A stretch of DNA of 64,000 nucleotides from Paenibacillus gorillae (GTDB taxonomy: Bacteria; Bacillota; Bacilli; Paenibacillales; Paenibacillaceae). Below the pieces are notes generated by a model. It was not told the DNA's origin and ran no database searches. It was given only the letters and a program-made list of their open reading frames with translations. The position numbers and the translations under genes were made by a program. The stretch lies in NCBI RefSeq assembly GCF_000513275.1, contig NZ_CBVJ010000076.1, positions 1 to 64,000 of the forward strand, in the 5' to 3' direction. This document shows, piece after piece, positions 42,556-52,922 of this stretch (position 1 is the stretch's first letter; every line of letters begins with the position of its first letter).

Positions 42556-44346
42556 TTAGTTGTACAGTGGTCCAAAATTGCTGCAAGCGCGGTAGTCGGC
42601 GCTTTCTTTGCTTTCTGTGCCGAACAGGCCCCAAACGCGTGGACGGAAGATTTTCTCTTCCGGCACGTTGTGCATGTTAACCGGAATGCGCAGCATCGAG
42701 GCCAGCGTAATCAGATCCGCGCCGATATGGCCGTAGCTGATCGAGCCATGGTTCGCTCCCCAATTGTCCATAACGTCATAGACTGTCGTGAACGCGCCTT
42801 CGCCTGTCAAGACAGGTGCAAACCAAGTTGTCGGCCAAGTGGAGTCCGTACGTTTGTCGAGCGTGTCATGCACATCTGAGGGCAGATCAACGGAATAGCC
42901 TTCCGCGATTTGCAGCACAGGCCCGATTCCTTTAACCAAGTTGATACGGGACATCGTCATTGGCATGCCGCCGCGAGTCAGGAAGTCCGAAGAGAAGCCG
43001 CCGCCGCGGAAATATTCCACGCCAGCCGGACGCCATGAAGTCGCAGACAAGCAGTCAGCTGCTTCCTTCTCCGTAATATCCCAGAACGGCTTGAGCGCCG
43101 GCTTACCGTCGATCTGCTGTTCGCCAGTACCGTCCAGCGTCGCTGAGCCGGAGTTGATCAAGTGAAGAATACCGCCGGCAGCATGGCCTGTCAGCTCGTG
43201 GCCCGTCACGCGTTTAACGGATTCAGGACTCCAGTACGTACGCACATCGGCGAAAATTTGCGCCGTATTCGTCAGCAAGTAGCCGAAGAGCATAACGACG
43301 CCATTCAAGCTGTCATTCTCCGTCGATACGAGGAATGGAGGACGGATGCCGTTCCAGTCAAAGGAAGAGTTCAAGATCGACTCCATAAAGTCACCGTTCG
43401 GGAAATGGTCCGTCCATTGACGTTGACCCTGGAAGCCGGAGACGATCGCATTATGTCCCATCGCCTCTTCACCGAAGCCAAGCTCAGCTAGACGCGGATT
43501 GCCAACCATCAGATCGCGGGCGATGAGTGCCATTTTGACAACAGTCTCCCAGTCCTTGTCCTTCTGCTCACGCGTCGTTTGAATGCTGGCCGGGTTGTTG
43601 TCCGGACCCTCGAGGCAGTTTTCTTTCGTCCATGCAAGCGCTTTCTCGAATTCCGCAACATCATAGATTTGCTCTTCGAAGCGGCGTACAAATTCGGACA
43701 TATCGATATATTCAGTGCGCATGCCCAGATACTCCTGGAAGAACGCATCATTAACGATGGAACCAGCGATACCCATCGATACAGAGCCCATCGACAGATA
43801 GGATTTGCCGCGCATGTAAGCAACAACCAGACCTGCATTTGCGAACGAAAGCAGCTTGCTCTTCACATCCTGCGGAATCGAAGTGTCAGATGCTTCTTGT
43901 ACCTCTTGACCGTAGATACCGAAAGCAGGAATGCCTTTTTGCGCATAGCCGGACAATACAGCAGCCAAATAAACCGCACCAGGACGCTCTGTGCCGTTAA
44001 AGCCCCATACTGCGTTTGGAATCGATGCATTCATGTCCATCGTTTCCGTACCATAACACCAGCAAGGCGTTACCGTTATCGATACCCCTACATTTTCACG
44101 GGCAAATTTATCCGCGCAAGCAGCTGCTTCCGCCACGCCGCCGATGGTGCTGTCTGCAATGACGCATTCCACCCGTTCGCCGTTCGGATAGCGCAAGTGC
44201 TCCGAGATCAAATCGGCGACCGATTGCGCCATATTCATCGTTTGTACTTCAAGCGACTCGCGAACCCCTTTGCGACGACCGTCAATCGTTGGACGAATAC
44301 CGATCTTCGGGAAACCACTTTGAAAGCGATATGCTGTATCCACCAT
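42556..44346 (-). CDS. fucI: L-fucose isomerase
   Basis: A 596-residue manganese-dependent ketol isomerase that turns L-fucose into L-fuculose, the normal family length. It opens [20 protein letters not shown]; further landmarks are [20 protein letters not shown] and [18 protein letters not shown] (the metal-binding part) and [18 protein letters not shown] near the end. TTGGAGG precedes the start. It is the first gene of the fuc operon, directly behind a LacI-type operator. Confidence 0.95.
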   Translation of the reverse strand: MVDTAYRFQSGFPKIGIRPTIDGRRKGVRESLEVQTMNMAQSVADLISEHLRYPNGERVECVIADSTIGGVAEAAACADKFARENVGVSITVTPCWCYGTETMDMNASIPNAVWGFNGTERPGAVYLAAVLSGYAQKGIPAFGIYGQEVQEASDTSIPQDVKSKLLSFANAGLVVAYMRGKSYLSMGSVSMGIAGSIVNDAFFQEYLGMRTEYIDMSEFVRRFEEQIYDVAEFEKALAWTKENCLEGPDNNPASIQTTREQKDKDWETVVKMALIARDLMVGNPRLAELGFGEEAMGHNAIVSGFQGQRQWTDHFPNGDFMESILNSSFDWNGIRPPFLVSTENDSLNGVVMLFGYLLTNTAQIFADVRTYWSPESVKRVTGHELTGHAAGGILHLINSGSATLDGTGEQQIDGKPALKPFWDITEKEAADCLSATSWRPAGVEYFRGGGFSSDFLTRGGMPMTMSRINLVKGIGPVLQIAEGYSVDLPSDVHDTLDKRTDSTWPTTWFAPVLTGEGAFTTVYDVMDNWGANHGSISYGHIGADLITLASMLRIPVNMHNVPEEKIFRPRVWGLFGTESKESADYRACSNFGPLYN

Positions 44347-44393
44347 AATAAACCCTCCAATGTTAAAATGAGTGCCGGTATCGAATCATTTGC

Positions 44394-44437
44394 GTTACCG
44401 ATAACTCCAATTTATCAAGGCTGTACCTTGCTGTCAA
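44394..44437 (-). promoter_or_regulatory. fuc operon promoter with LacI-type operator
   Basis: On the minus strand TTGACA (44437-44432) and TAAATT (44414-44409) are 17 bp apart. GTTATCGGTAAC (44405-44394), a palindrome with one mismatched pair and a central CG typical of LacI-family sites, lies directly after the -10, so the repressor would cover the start point. The related GGTATCGAAT is at 44378. Confidence 0.7.
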
Positions 44438-44489
44438 CTTCTTTCTCTTGTAATATAAAATTATGATTTGACGCGAGGAGCTTAACGGT

Positions 44490-45506
44490 ATGGTTACGAT
44501 CTATGATATTGCCGCCAAAGCGAATGTATCGGCTATGACGGTTTCTAGAGTTATCAATAACACAGGACGGATTAGCGAGAAGACGAAGGCTAAGGTCAAG
44601 AAAGTGATGGAGGAAATGAATTATGTGCCGAATCAGATGGCGCGCAGCCTCGTTCTTCAGCAGACACGGATTCTTTTTCTCCTAATTACCGATATTACAA
44701 ACCCCTTCTATACGACATTGTCACGCGGAGCGGAGGATGCCGCTACGAAAAACGGCTATCGCCTCCTGTTCGGCAACAGCGATGAGAATCTGGAGAAGGA
44801 AGCCGGCTACATGAATACGATTCTGACTACGCGGGTAGACGGCGTGCTCATCGCTCCTACCGGCGATCCTTCACTGCCTCACCTAGAGCAGCTGCGCTTG
44901 CATAATATTCCGTTTGTGCTGCTCGACCGTGAAGTACCCGGTATCGAATGCGACATCGTGCTTGGCGATAGCAAAGAAGGAGCCCGGCAGCTCGTTGACC
45001 AACTGGCCAGCCAAGGCCATAAGCATATCGCCTTGGTTAATGGCTCCAGCTCTGTCTCCAGTGCCAGAATGCGGCGGTTAGGCTATGAGGAGGCGCTCAA
45101 GCTGAACGGACTGCCGCTGCATGAAGATCGGGTTTTCGAGACGAGCTTCGGCCCGCGCAGCGACCTGACCGGCCTTGACGCATGGATCAGCTCGCTGGAT
45201 CCGCTGCCTTCGGCCATCGTAGCCGGCAACAACGTGCTGGCTGTCGAAGTGATCGGACTGCTGCGCAAACGCGGACTGCGTATCCCTGAAGACATCTCCA
45301 TCGTCTGCTTCGATGACTTCGGCCCCTACTCCGAGATCGATCCCTTCATTACAGTGGTCGCGCAGCAAGCTTACCAATTCGGCTATATGGGCATGCAGAT
45401 GCTCATCGACCGGATTCAGAACCGCGAGGATGCCGGTCCGTGGAAAAAGATCGTGCTCCCCGCTGAGCTCGTCGTCCGCAGCTCTGTGAAGCGGCTGGTT
45501 GACTAA
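44490..45506 (+). CDS. LacI-family repressor of the fucose operon
   Basis: A 338-residue regulator. The N-terminal helix-turn-helix is complete (TIYDIAAKANVSAMTVSRVI, then NNTGRISEKTKAKV and the hinge helix NQMARSL). The C-terminal sugar-binding domain has LITDITNPFYTTLSRGAEDA and ends ELVVRSSV. GAGGAG precedes ATG 44490. It is divergent from fucI with a matching operator, so it should repress the operon until fucose or fuculose appears. Confidence 0.9.
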   Translation: MVTIYDIAAKANVSAMTVSRVINNTGRISEKTKAKVKKVMEEMNYVPNQMARSLVLQQTRILFLLITDITNPFYTTLSRGAEDAATKNGYRLLFGNSDENLEKEAGYMNTILTTRVDGVLIAPTGDPSLPHLEQLRLHNIPFVLLDREVPGIECDIVLGDSKEGARQLVDQLASQGHKHIALVNGSSSVSSARMRRLGYEEALKLNGLPLHEDRVFETSFGPRSDLTGLDAWISSLDPLPSAIVAGNNVLAVEVIGLLRKRGLRIPEDISIVCFDDFGPYSEIDPFITVVAQQAYQFGYMGMQMLIDRIQNREDAGPWKKIVLPAELVVRSSVKRLVD

Positions 45507-45573
45507 GCAAGCGGGCGGGTATATAAATGAAACTGTGCAATTCAGCTATTCCTCTCCCGGCTTAGACATTCCT

Positions 45574-46001
45574 TAAACGAAGCGGCTTCGCAAATAGCGA
45601 AGCCGCTTTCGTTTGTGGCAGTTGTCTAACGGCCTAACGGCCAGTAAATATGCTTGAAGGCAGCTAAGAGGGACTTCGCTGATCACTTCAGCGTTGCATT
45701 TTCGCTATTAACGGAGAATTGAGTCGCCAAAAGGGACTAGCTAGAACTCATCATGGCTGCCCTCTGAATGGCTTGCAACGAAGCAGCTTCGCTAATTAAC
45801 GAAGCTACCTTCGCTGCAGGAGTCAATGTGCGGTTGTTACCGCAGCGGAGCGAAGCAAACTTCGCTATTGGTGAACCAAGGTTCGCGAAGAACGAAAATC
45901 ACTTCGCTAATTGAACAAAACGGCTTAGAGCATAGGCAAATAGCGAATATGGCTTCGTTAGATAGCGAAGCAGCTTCGCTGGAGGCGCAAAACAGCTTTG
46001 C
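45574..46001. repeat. Third array of RCGAA-N5/6-TTCGY palindromes, starting with a large hairpin
   Basis: About ten copies lie at 45577, 45597, 45778, 45799, 45850, 45871, 45892, 45943, 45965 and (degenerate) 45987, for example GCGAAGCAGCTTCGC and ACGAAGCTACCTTCGC. The first two pair with each other as a hairpin (45574-45613) that could terminate the LacI gene. It lies between two convergent genes; no gene is seen in 45507-46065. Confidence 0.8.
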
Positions 46002-46065
46002 AAAAAAAAGACTAGCCCTTGAGCATCAAATCTGCTCAAAGGCCAGCCTGGTTTACTGTTTAAAA

Positions 46066-47514
46066 CTACTCAACTTTAATGGAATCAAAGAATTTCTCTT
46101 GAACAAGCTTAGCTGCAGCATCCAATTGACCTTGCAGGTCAGTGCCTTTTTTGGAGAAGACTTCTTGAATGACGTTAGCCATAGCGCCGTAGTAATCTTG
46201 CGTGTTGTACTGCGCTTCTGCTTTACCGTCCAGCAATTTATTCGATTCAGCGTTGTATTTGTATACATTGTCGTATTTGTCGAAGATTGCTTGAAGTTTT
46301 TTGCCATATTCCGAATCCGCTGCAAAGTAGTTGATGTGCGGCGGAATAAAGAATTTGCCTTCCGTTTTACGAGTTTGGATATCCTTCTCGATTGCTGCCA
46401 AATAGTTGTCTGTGAAATAGTCAAACGTAATGTAGCGGAATGCCATTTCTTGCTCGTCTTTCGTAGCGTTAGGGTTAATGATCAGGTAGTCGCCACCCAG
46501 AACGCCAGTGTGCTTGCCGCCTTTTTCAGCTGCAGGCATCGGGTAAGTCAGAACGTCTTCAATTTTCATACCGCCTTGGTTCAAAGCTTGCTCCAGAATG
46601 TTCTCAGCACCAGCCATAACCATTGCTGTACGTCCATTTGCAAATGCGCCTAATGCATCGCCCCAGCCCAGTGCCCAGTCTTGCGGAATAACGTTTGCTT
46701 CCCATCTCAGCTTGTTGTAGAACTCAAGCGCTTTCAAGCCAGCTTCGGAGTTGAATGCAGATGTTACTTTGCCGTCAACTGTTTGCACATCGCCGCCTGC
46801 TTCGAACAAGAAGTTCGTCCAGTTCCAGCCAGCTTCTGTTCCTTTACCCATAGGAGCGATACCAGCGATGCCTTTTTTCGTGTCGGCTACGCCTTTTGCT
46901 GTGTTCAGCATATCTTCCCAAGTCCAGTCATAGGAAGGAAGGGCAACGCCTTTTTCATCCAGCATTTTTTTGTTCACAACAGTCGTTACTACGTAGCCTT
47001 TTTGCGGTACGCCGTAAATTTTACCGTTGATGTTAAACGTGTTTTGCAATACAGGGTTGATTTGATCTTTGAATTCATAGTTATCATACAGTTCAGTGAT
47101 GTCAGCCGCCCAGCCTTTTTACAACCAGGAAGCTCGCTTCTGTCGCAAACGTGTTGTAGAACGTTGGCGCTTCATTCGCAGCCATTTTAATTCCGATTTC
47201 TTCCGGTTTATAGTGCCAATCGCTCTTCACGATTTCAACATTCGGATAAACGGCGTTAAAACGTGCAATTTTGTCGTCTTCCATCTTGCGGTTTTCCACT
47301 TGGTCAGGCAGCGGATAGTAGATACTGATTTTAATTTTTTCTTTGTAATGTCATCTTCCGGTGCCGCCGTTGCGTCTGTCGTAGCTTCCGGTTTTTGCGT
47401 TTCCGTGTTCGGTTCTTTTGTCGGTTCGTTGTTGTTTTTGCTTCCGCCGCTGCAAGCCGAAAGCATGGAGATCAAAAGGACAAGACTGATAAAAATGCCT
47501 GCGTATTTACGCAT
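46066..47514 (-). pseudogene. Sugar ABC substrate-binding lipoprotein, two frameshifts
   Basis: A family 1 extracellular sugar-binding lipoprotein, about 483 residues when repaired. The start at ATG 47514 follows AAGGGGAG and gives lipobox LSAC, then a Gly/Ser/Asn/Thr linker. One base is missing in the T run 47335-47340 (after DDITKKK, rejoining ISIYYPLPDQVENRKM). One base is extra in the T run 47116-47120 (rejoining FLVVKGWAADITELYD). The rest reads through to 46066. The two homopolymer errors of opposite sign suggest sequencing error. It is the third gene behind two MalF/MalG-type permeases; the sugar is unknown. Confidence 0.78.
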
Positions 47515-47636
47515 GGAAACTCCCCTTTTCGCTTCGAAATGTTGTTGCATATTCATCATAAGGGAGCGCAGCGATACAACACGAGGTGTATTCCTATTCC
47601 GATTGTGTGCATCATTACGCTCCGTGAAATTTGTCA

Positions 47637-48512
47637 TTAGCCTTTTACTCCGCCCAAATGCAAGCCTCTCATAATGTACTTTTGGAAGACCAAGAATATG
47701 GCGATCGGCGGAAGCATGACGAAGGTCAGAATAGCGAAGCGAATGTTGACATCCATCCTTTGTGCTTCTATGACATACTTGTAAATAGCCGTTGCCAGCG
47801 GATAGCGTTGGTTATTGTGCATGACGAGCGATGGCCAGAACCAGTCATTCCATGCCGTCGAAAAGACGAAGATCGCGAGTGTCGAAAAGATCGGAATCGA
47901 CAATGGTACGGCAATTTGCGTGTACGTTCTCCATTCAGAGGCTCCGTCGATTCTTGCCGCTTCGAACATTTCAAAGTGAAGGTCGTCGAAGAAATTTTTA
48001 AGCAGCAGCAGGAAAAATGCATTAGCGCCAGCCGGCAGCCAGAATGCTGCAAACGTATTCAACAGTCCCAAATCCTTCAGGTTCAAAAAGTTCGGAATGA
48101 TGTACGTTGTTGGAGGAATAAACAGCGTCATCATGAAGAAAAACTGCACCATTTTTTTACGAGGCACATTAAGCTTGGATAAGCTGAATGCAGCAAGTCC
48201 CAGCACGCCGATCGTTACAACCATATTGCCCAGGAAGATAAACATCGTATTGCGGAAAAAGAGCGGAAGCTCAATGAAATTCCACGCTTTCTTGTAGTTC
48301 TCGAAATGCCATCCATCCTGCGGCAGGAAATGCGGCGGGAAAGAATTGACCTCCACATTTGCCTTCATACCGTTGAACAACGTAGACAAAATCGGATACA
48401 ACATCGATGCAACCATAGCAATAATAACGAGTATCATGATACCGTAACCGATCTGGTTCGGTCTTCTCTTAAAGTCATGCGGGGACATTATCCCCCTGTC
48501 CAATGGCTTCAT
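47637..48512 (-). CDS. Carbohydrate ABC permease, MalG type
   Basis: A 291-residue permease with six membrane helices and the EAA loop EAARIDGASEWRTYTQIAVP. It lies two bases after the MalF-type permease and 122 bp before the binding-protein start. The substrate sugar is not deducible. The YesM/YesN pair upstream suggests sugar-dependent control. Confidence 0.87.
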   Translation of the reverse strand: MKPLDRGIMSPHDFKRRPNQIGYGIMILVIIAMVASMLYPILSTLFNGMKANVEVNSFPPHFLPQDGWHFENYKKAWNFIELPLFFRNTMFIFLGNMVVTIGVLGLAAFSLSKLNVPRKKMVQFFFMMTLFIPPTTYIIPNFLNLKDLGLLNTFAAFWLPAGANAFFLLLLKNFFDDLHFEMFEAARIDGASEWRTYTQIAVPLSIPIFSTLAIFVFSTAWNDWFWPSLVMHNNQRYPLATAIYKYVIEAQRMDVNIRFAILTFVMLPPIAIFLVFQKYIMRGLHLGGVKG

Positions 48513-48514
48513 TG

Positions 48515-49444
48515 TTAGTTTTCCCCTTTCCGCTGCAGCCTGTATTGCAAAACGCCGATGCCGCCCAATACGAGGAACATGAGTACACCCAGCGCCGATG
48601 CAACGCCGTAATCAAGTCTCGTGAACGCATTCTTGACGATATATAGCGAGTACGTAAGCGTCGCTTTATTAGGTCCGCCGTCAAGCATAGCGAGTTGAGA
48701 TTGATAGCCTTGCGTTGTTGCAATAATTTGCAGAATCAAGAGAAGTCCAACCAATTTGCTGATGGAAGGCAATGTAATGTACCGGATCCGGTTCCAGACG
48801 CCGGCGCCGTCAATTTCAGCCGCTTCGTACCAGTCGCGAGGAATACTAAGTACAGCAGCCAAATAAATCAGCATGGCAGAACCGAAGGATTGCCAAGTTT
48901 CCATGAAGACAATTGATATCATCGACCAGCTTTTATTGGTCATAAAGGCTATGGGGTCCAGTCCCATTTTTGTGATTAGCCCGTTGATCGGGCCAACAGA
49001 ATCATAGAACCAGCGCCATAGGCCGTAGAGAACGACAAAGGGAAGAACGTTAGGCAAATAAGCAGCCACCCGTACAAACCCTTGAAACCGGCGCAATTCA
49101 GATATTGCAATCGCAAACAATATCGGAACCCAGAAGCCGATAACAAGACATAGCAACATGTAATATAACGTATTTTTCACTGCAATCAATACATCGCTGT
49201 CGCCAAAGACGGACTTATAATTGTCGAAGCCGACAAAATTGTCGCCTTTGACAAAATCGATGTGATAGAAGCTGTATACAAATCCTTTTACAATCGGCAC
49301 CCATAGAAACAGGATGAAGATTGCAATTGCGGGCAATAGAAACAAGAGTCCCCAAAAATATTTCCTTGTCCCGCGGGCCAGCCTGCTCTTCTGCTTAGGT
49401 GCGGTATCCGGCGGCCCATACATAGCTGGTGTTGATTGTTCCAT
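48515..49444 (-). CDS. Carbohydrate ABC permease, MalF type
   Basis: A 309-residue permease with six helices, a basic N-terminus (KQKSRLARGTRKYFWG) and the EAA loop EAAEIDGAGVWNRIRYITLP. GAGGGAG precedes ATG 49444. No ATPase gene is in the cluster; such transporters in Bacillales usually share a general ATPase (MsmX) encoded elsewhere. Confidence 0.87.
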   Translation of the reverse strand: MEQSTPAMYGPPDTAPKQKSRLARGTRKYFWGLLFLLPAIAIFILFLWVPIVKGFVYSFYHIDFVKGDNFVGFDNYKSVFGDSDVLIAVKNTLYYMLLCLVIGFWVPILFAIAISELRRFQGFVRVAAYLPNVLPFVVLYGLWRWFYDSVGPINGLITKMGLDPIAFMTNKSWSMISIVFMETWQSFGSAMLIYLAAVLSIPRDWYEAAEIDGAGVWNRIRYITLPSISKLVGLLLILQIIATTQGYQSQLAMLDGGPNKATLTYSLYIVKNAFTRLDYGVASALGVLMFLVLGGIGVLQYRLQRKGEN

Positions 49445-49540
49445 TATGTCTCCCTCATTTCTTATCTATCGCTCCATCTCATTGTAGAAAAAAAGACCCC
49501 TACTAGATAAGGTGCGTATCTAAGCTAATGATAGGCAATT

Positions 49541-50878
49541 TTACTTCTTTAGCTCGCTAGGACTAATTCCGAAATATTTTTTGAAAATTTTGCTAAAATG
49601 CTCGGGCGATTCGTACCCGACCCGTTCCGATATTTCATAGCGCCGCAAGTCGGTCTGAAGAAGCAGCCGACGGCTCTCTTCCATTCGCAATTTAATAACA
49701 TACTCCCATAAATTGATGCCGGTTTCCTTTTTGAACAAGTAGCTTAAATAATTCGGGCTTACGTGATTGTTATGCGCGACCTCATGCAAGGTCAGCCCCT
49801 TTTGCGCATAACGTTCGTGAATGTACGTCTTCGCTTTGTCTACGATCATGCTGGTCTGTGCGCTCAGCTCTTCTTCGGATGGCTGCTTCGGATAGAGACT
49901 CCAATTGAAATCACCGTAATAAAAGACGAAATGATCCGGATGCTGCCCGCTGAGCTGCAGCGCTTTGTTCGATTGCTCATTTAATACATTGAGATACTCG
50001 ATCCCTTTCATAATCTGACTGATTCCGACCATGCTCGATATGCCTAAAAACTTATGAATGTTGAAATTAAGACTGCGGCCGATCATATCAAGCTCATTGA
50101 CACGATCAGCTCCCGCTTCCTCATACTGCTCCTCGTTCCATTGCAAAATAACGCCGATTTCTTGATCGGAGCAATAGAAGGCGGTATGGCTTCTCTGCTC
50201 GTTGAGCAGCTCGTTCGTTATGTTAAGTGCGGCATATTGCAGCAGCTTGCTGTCACCACTAACAAGCTTTCGTTTGCTGTCGTCTGGCCCGCCTTTCCAG
50301 TTTAATCGAATACGCAGCATCGAGAAATACGGGCCGGCCAGCCGAATCCCGTGCTTCGCTTCCAGCTTCCCCGTAAGCTCGATTGCACCTCGCGGATCAG
50401 CTACGAGACGGTTTAGCCAATCCACGCTTTGCGGGAGCGGTTCTGCCATATGAAAATGCTCCCGCAAGCCCGCGATGAGCTCATCTTGCCCCGCCGGCTC
50501 CGGCTTGCGCATTTTGAGCAGCACATTCCTTACCGTATCCAGAAATTGATCGCCATTCAACGGCTTGATCAAATAATCCTTCGCCCCGAGCCGCAGCGCC
50601 ATTTGCGCATACTGGAATGTCTCGTGAGCGGATATGATAATGGTCTCTATCCAAGGCTTAATCATTTTCGCCTGCTGCATCAATTCAATGCCGTTCATCG
50701 TTCCCATTTGTATATCTGTAACTAGCAGGTCAATATCCTCCGCCCGCAAGTAATCCAGTGCCTCGTATCCATTATGCGCCATGTGAATCGTCTGAATATC
50801 GATGCCAGAAGCGGCCAGAAGGCTGCAAAGCCCTTTACAGATCAACGGTTCATCATCAACGACCAATATCGTATACAT
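49541..50878 (-). CDS. YesN-type response regulator with AraC DNA-binding domain
   Basis: A 445-residue regulator. The receiver domain is residues 1-125 (ILVVDDEPLICKGL, the phosphoacceptor in LLVTDIQMGTMNG, the lysine in DYLIKPLNGDQ); the C-terminal 100 residues are two AraC helix-turn-helix units (TLHEVAHNNHVSPNYLSYLF, then YESPEHFSKIFKKYFG). ATG 50878 overlaps the sensor gene's end by 23 bases. It should activate the sugar transporter operon that follows when phosphorylated by the sensor. Confidence 0.92.
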   Translation of the reverse strand: MYTILVVDDEPLICKGLCSLLAASGIDIQTIHMAHNGYEALDYLRAEDIDLLVTDIQMGTMNGIELMQQAKMIKPWIETIIISAHETFQYAQMALRLGAKDYLIKPLNGDQFLDTVRNVLLKMRKPEPAGQDELIAGLREHFHMAEPLPQSVDWLNRLVADPRGAIELTGKLEAKHGIRLAGPYFSMLRIRLNWKGGPDDSKRKLVSGDSKLLQYAALNITNELLNEQRSHTAFYCSDQEIGVILQWNEEQYEEAGADRVNELDMIGRSLNFNIHKFLGISSMVGISQIMKGIEYLNVLNEQSNKALQLSGQHPDHFVFYYGDFNWSLYPKQPSEEELSAQTSMIVDKAKTYIHERYAQKGLTLHEVAHNNHVSPNYLSYLFKKETGINLWEYVIKLRMEESRRLLLQTDLRRYEISERVGYESPEHFSKIFKKYFGISPSELKK

Positions 50879-52676
50879 CGCTTCGCTCCCCCATTTCAAC
50901 AGCAACTGGAAGTATGATCGTCACAATCGTACCGCCGCCGCCGCGTTTACTATAATGAATGCCATACAAGTTGCCGAAATGCAGCCGGAGCCTTTGATGA
51001 ATATTTCGGATTCCGTAGCCCAGCGGCGACGGATTAGAGGGTTCTTCATTCAGCAGTCCCTCAATTGCTTTGTAATCCACTTCCTTATAGCCGTTATCCT
51101 CTACACGAATGAGCAGTTTGTCTTCCTCGTAAGCTGCCGATATGACGATCTCCCCATCCTCGCCCATATGCCGAACGCCATGTAAAATCGCATTTTCGAT
51201 CAACGGCTGCAAGGTGACCTTCGGAATAAGATGATGCATCATCTCGGCCGGGACGGACCAAATCACTTTGAAGTCATAATCATAACGTTTCAATTGCAGA
51301 TGGACGTAAGCCGCCGCATGCTCCAGCTCCTCTGCAAGCGTGATAAGCTCTCTCCCGCGGCTTAAGCTGATCTTCATCAGCTTGGACAATTCCTTAATCA
51401 TCTCAGCGGATTCGGACTTGCCTTCCAGTGAGCTTTTCCAATAAATGCTTTCCAGCGTGTTGTACAGCAAATGCGGATTAATCTGCTGATACAAAATTTG
51501 CAGCTGATTTTCCTTCTGCTTAATTTCCATCTTGTAATTGTTATGGATGAGCACATTCAATCTCCGTGCCATATCGTACATCGCGGCTATGAGAACACCA
51601 ACCTCATCGTTGCGCCCTCCGCCGGGGGTCTCCGGTACACGTCTGCCCGGCTCGTAGCCTCGGACGAAGGAAGCCAGCTTCTGAAGCGGTCTCATGAGCG
51701 ATCGCCAGAAATAGACGATCAGAATACATCCAAACAGCGCGTATCCGATGGAAATGAATTGAATAACCCGCTTCAGTTCATTCTGCTGCTGCAGCAGTGA
51801 TTTGACCGGAATTTTATAAATCAGCCGGTGCTGTGATGTCTCATTCTCATGCATTACATAAATGTAATCCCCCGTCATGATGGGACGAGCTTCACCCTTG
51901 CCGAGGTAAACGTTTTCAGGGAGCGAAAGCGTCGTTCCCATCATGCCTGGCTCGTTGGAAGCGAGTACCTTGTTACTTGTATCTGTAAAATAGATTTCAC
52001 TGCCCGGCAGCTCGACCGACTGCAGCGACTCGCCGATTTTTTTCTCCATCTTGGTGGCAATCAGCACTCCGATGACGCCGTGTCCCTCGGATGTCGTATA
52101 TACCGCGCGGACGTAGGCGAGCGTCTGCTTTTTCAGCAGCATATCATTGCTTTCTGTAATGCGCATAAAGCCCTGCCCTCTTTTCTCAACGGCGGCATCA
52201 AACCATACAGGCTTGTTGGCTTTATTAAAGAAATACACACCGCTTGGCGTCACTTGGAGCTTTGGCGCAAAAAAATAGTAATCATTCGGATCGTAAATAT
52301 AAAGAGAATAATAGACTGCCTCTCCGCCGTTCAAAGGCGTAGAATAGGCGGCAAGCAGCTTATCCATTTTGTCATATTTGCGTACGCGTTGAATGACCGT
52401 ATCGGATTCTCTAGGAATTAGCTGCTGTGTCGTCGGATTTTGAATAATCGTCGTCGTAATTCGATTAACGGTATCAATATCCCGTTCAATCAGCGTATGA
52501 TTTTGCTTGTTCAGCTCGACATAGGCATTGGTTACATGGCGCTTCAAAATTTGCTCCGCCTTGTTGTTGCCATACCACTGAAGAAGGAAGGTTGGTATAA
52601 CCAGGATCAGAAACAGCAGAATCAGCTGCTGCCTCACTTTAATGCTCGTCATCGGATTTCTAAAGCCCGCTCTCAT
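50856..52676 (-). CDS. YesM-type sensor histidine kinase
   Basis: A 606-residue membrane kinase. Helix 1 is near residues 14-32, a large extracellular sensor domain follows, helix 2 lies near residues 310-330, then HAMP (WRSLMRPLQKLASFVRGYEP). The phosphorylation histidine is in LYQQINPHLLYNTLESIYW, and the ATP-binding domain has LQPLIENAILHG and a GYGIRNIHQRL lid. It pairs with the overlapping YesN-type gene. Sugar sensing is inferred from the transporter downstream. Confidence 0.92.
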   Translation of the reverse strand: MRAGFRNPMTSIKVRQQLILLFLILVIPTFLLQWYGNNKAEQILKRHVTNAYVELNKQNHTLIERDIDTVNRITTTIIQNPTTQQLIPRESDTVIQRVRKYDKMDKLLAAYSTPLNGGEAVYYSLYIYDPNDYYFFAPKLQVTPSGVYFFNKANKPVWFDAAVEKRGQGFMRITESNDMLLKKQTLAYVRAVYTTSEGHGVIGVLIATKMEKKIGESLQSVELPGSEIYFTDTSNKVLASNEPGMMGTTLSLPENVYLGKGEARPIMTGDYIYVMHENETSQHRLIYKIPVKSLLQQQNELKRVIQFISIGYALFGCILIVYFWRSLMRPLQKLASFVRGYEPGRRVPETPGGGRNDEVGVLIAAMYDMARRLNVLIHNNYKMEIKQKENQLQILYQQINPHLLYNTLESIYWKSSLEGKSESAEMIKELSKLMKISLSRGRELITLAEELEHAAAYVHLQLKRYDYDFKVIWSVPAEMMHHLIPKVTLQPLIENAILHGVRHMGEDGEIVISAAYEEDKLLIRVEDNGYKEVDYKAIEGLLNEEPSNPSPLGYGIRNIHQRLRLHFGNLYGIHYSKRGGGGTIVTIILPVAVEMGERSDVYDIGR

Positions 52677-52922
52677 CTAGTGCTGCACCCCCAGCTCTTA
52701 TCCTTAATATAGCAAAAAAGCGAACATCCAGTATGTTTAATTTTACTTATTTTATAGTTGTTTTTACCGAATTTGCACATCCCGACTTCAATCGACAAAT
52801 GCAGCAAATTACTCCTTACAAAGTTGTGACTTTGGAATCATATACAATCTTTTCCAGAGAAAGCATAATAATTCTGGCAGTCTGTTTCGATGTCGATAAT
52901 CGATAAAGAGGAGTGTGAGCCC

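Noticed and set aside
43579-44466. 295-residue plus-strand open frame
   Set aside because: Antisense to fucI and overlaps the fuc promoter region; shadow of a strongly biased coding strand.
45826-46653. Long plus-strand open frame across the third repeat array and the sugar-binding gene
   Set aside because: It begins in the palindrome array and is antisense to a recognised binding-protein gene; it has no ribosome site and no protein family features.
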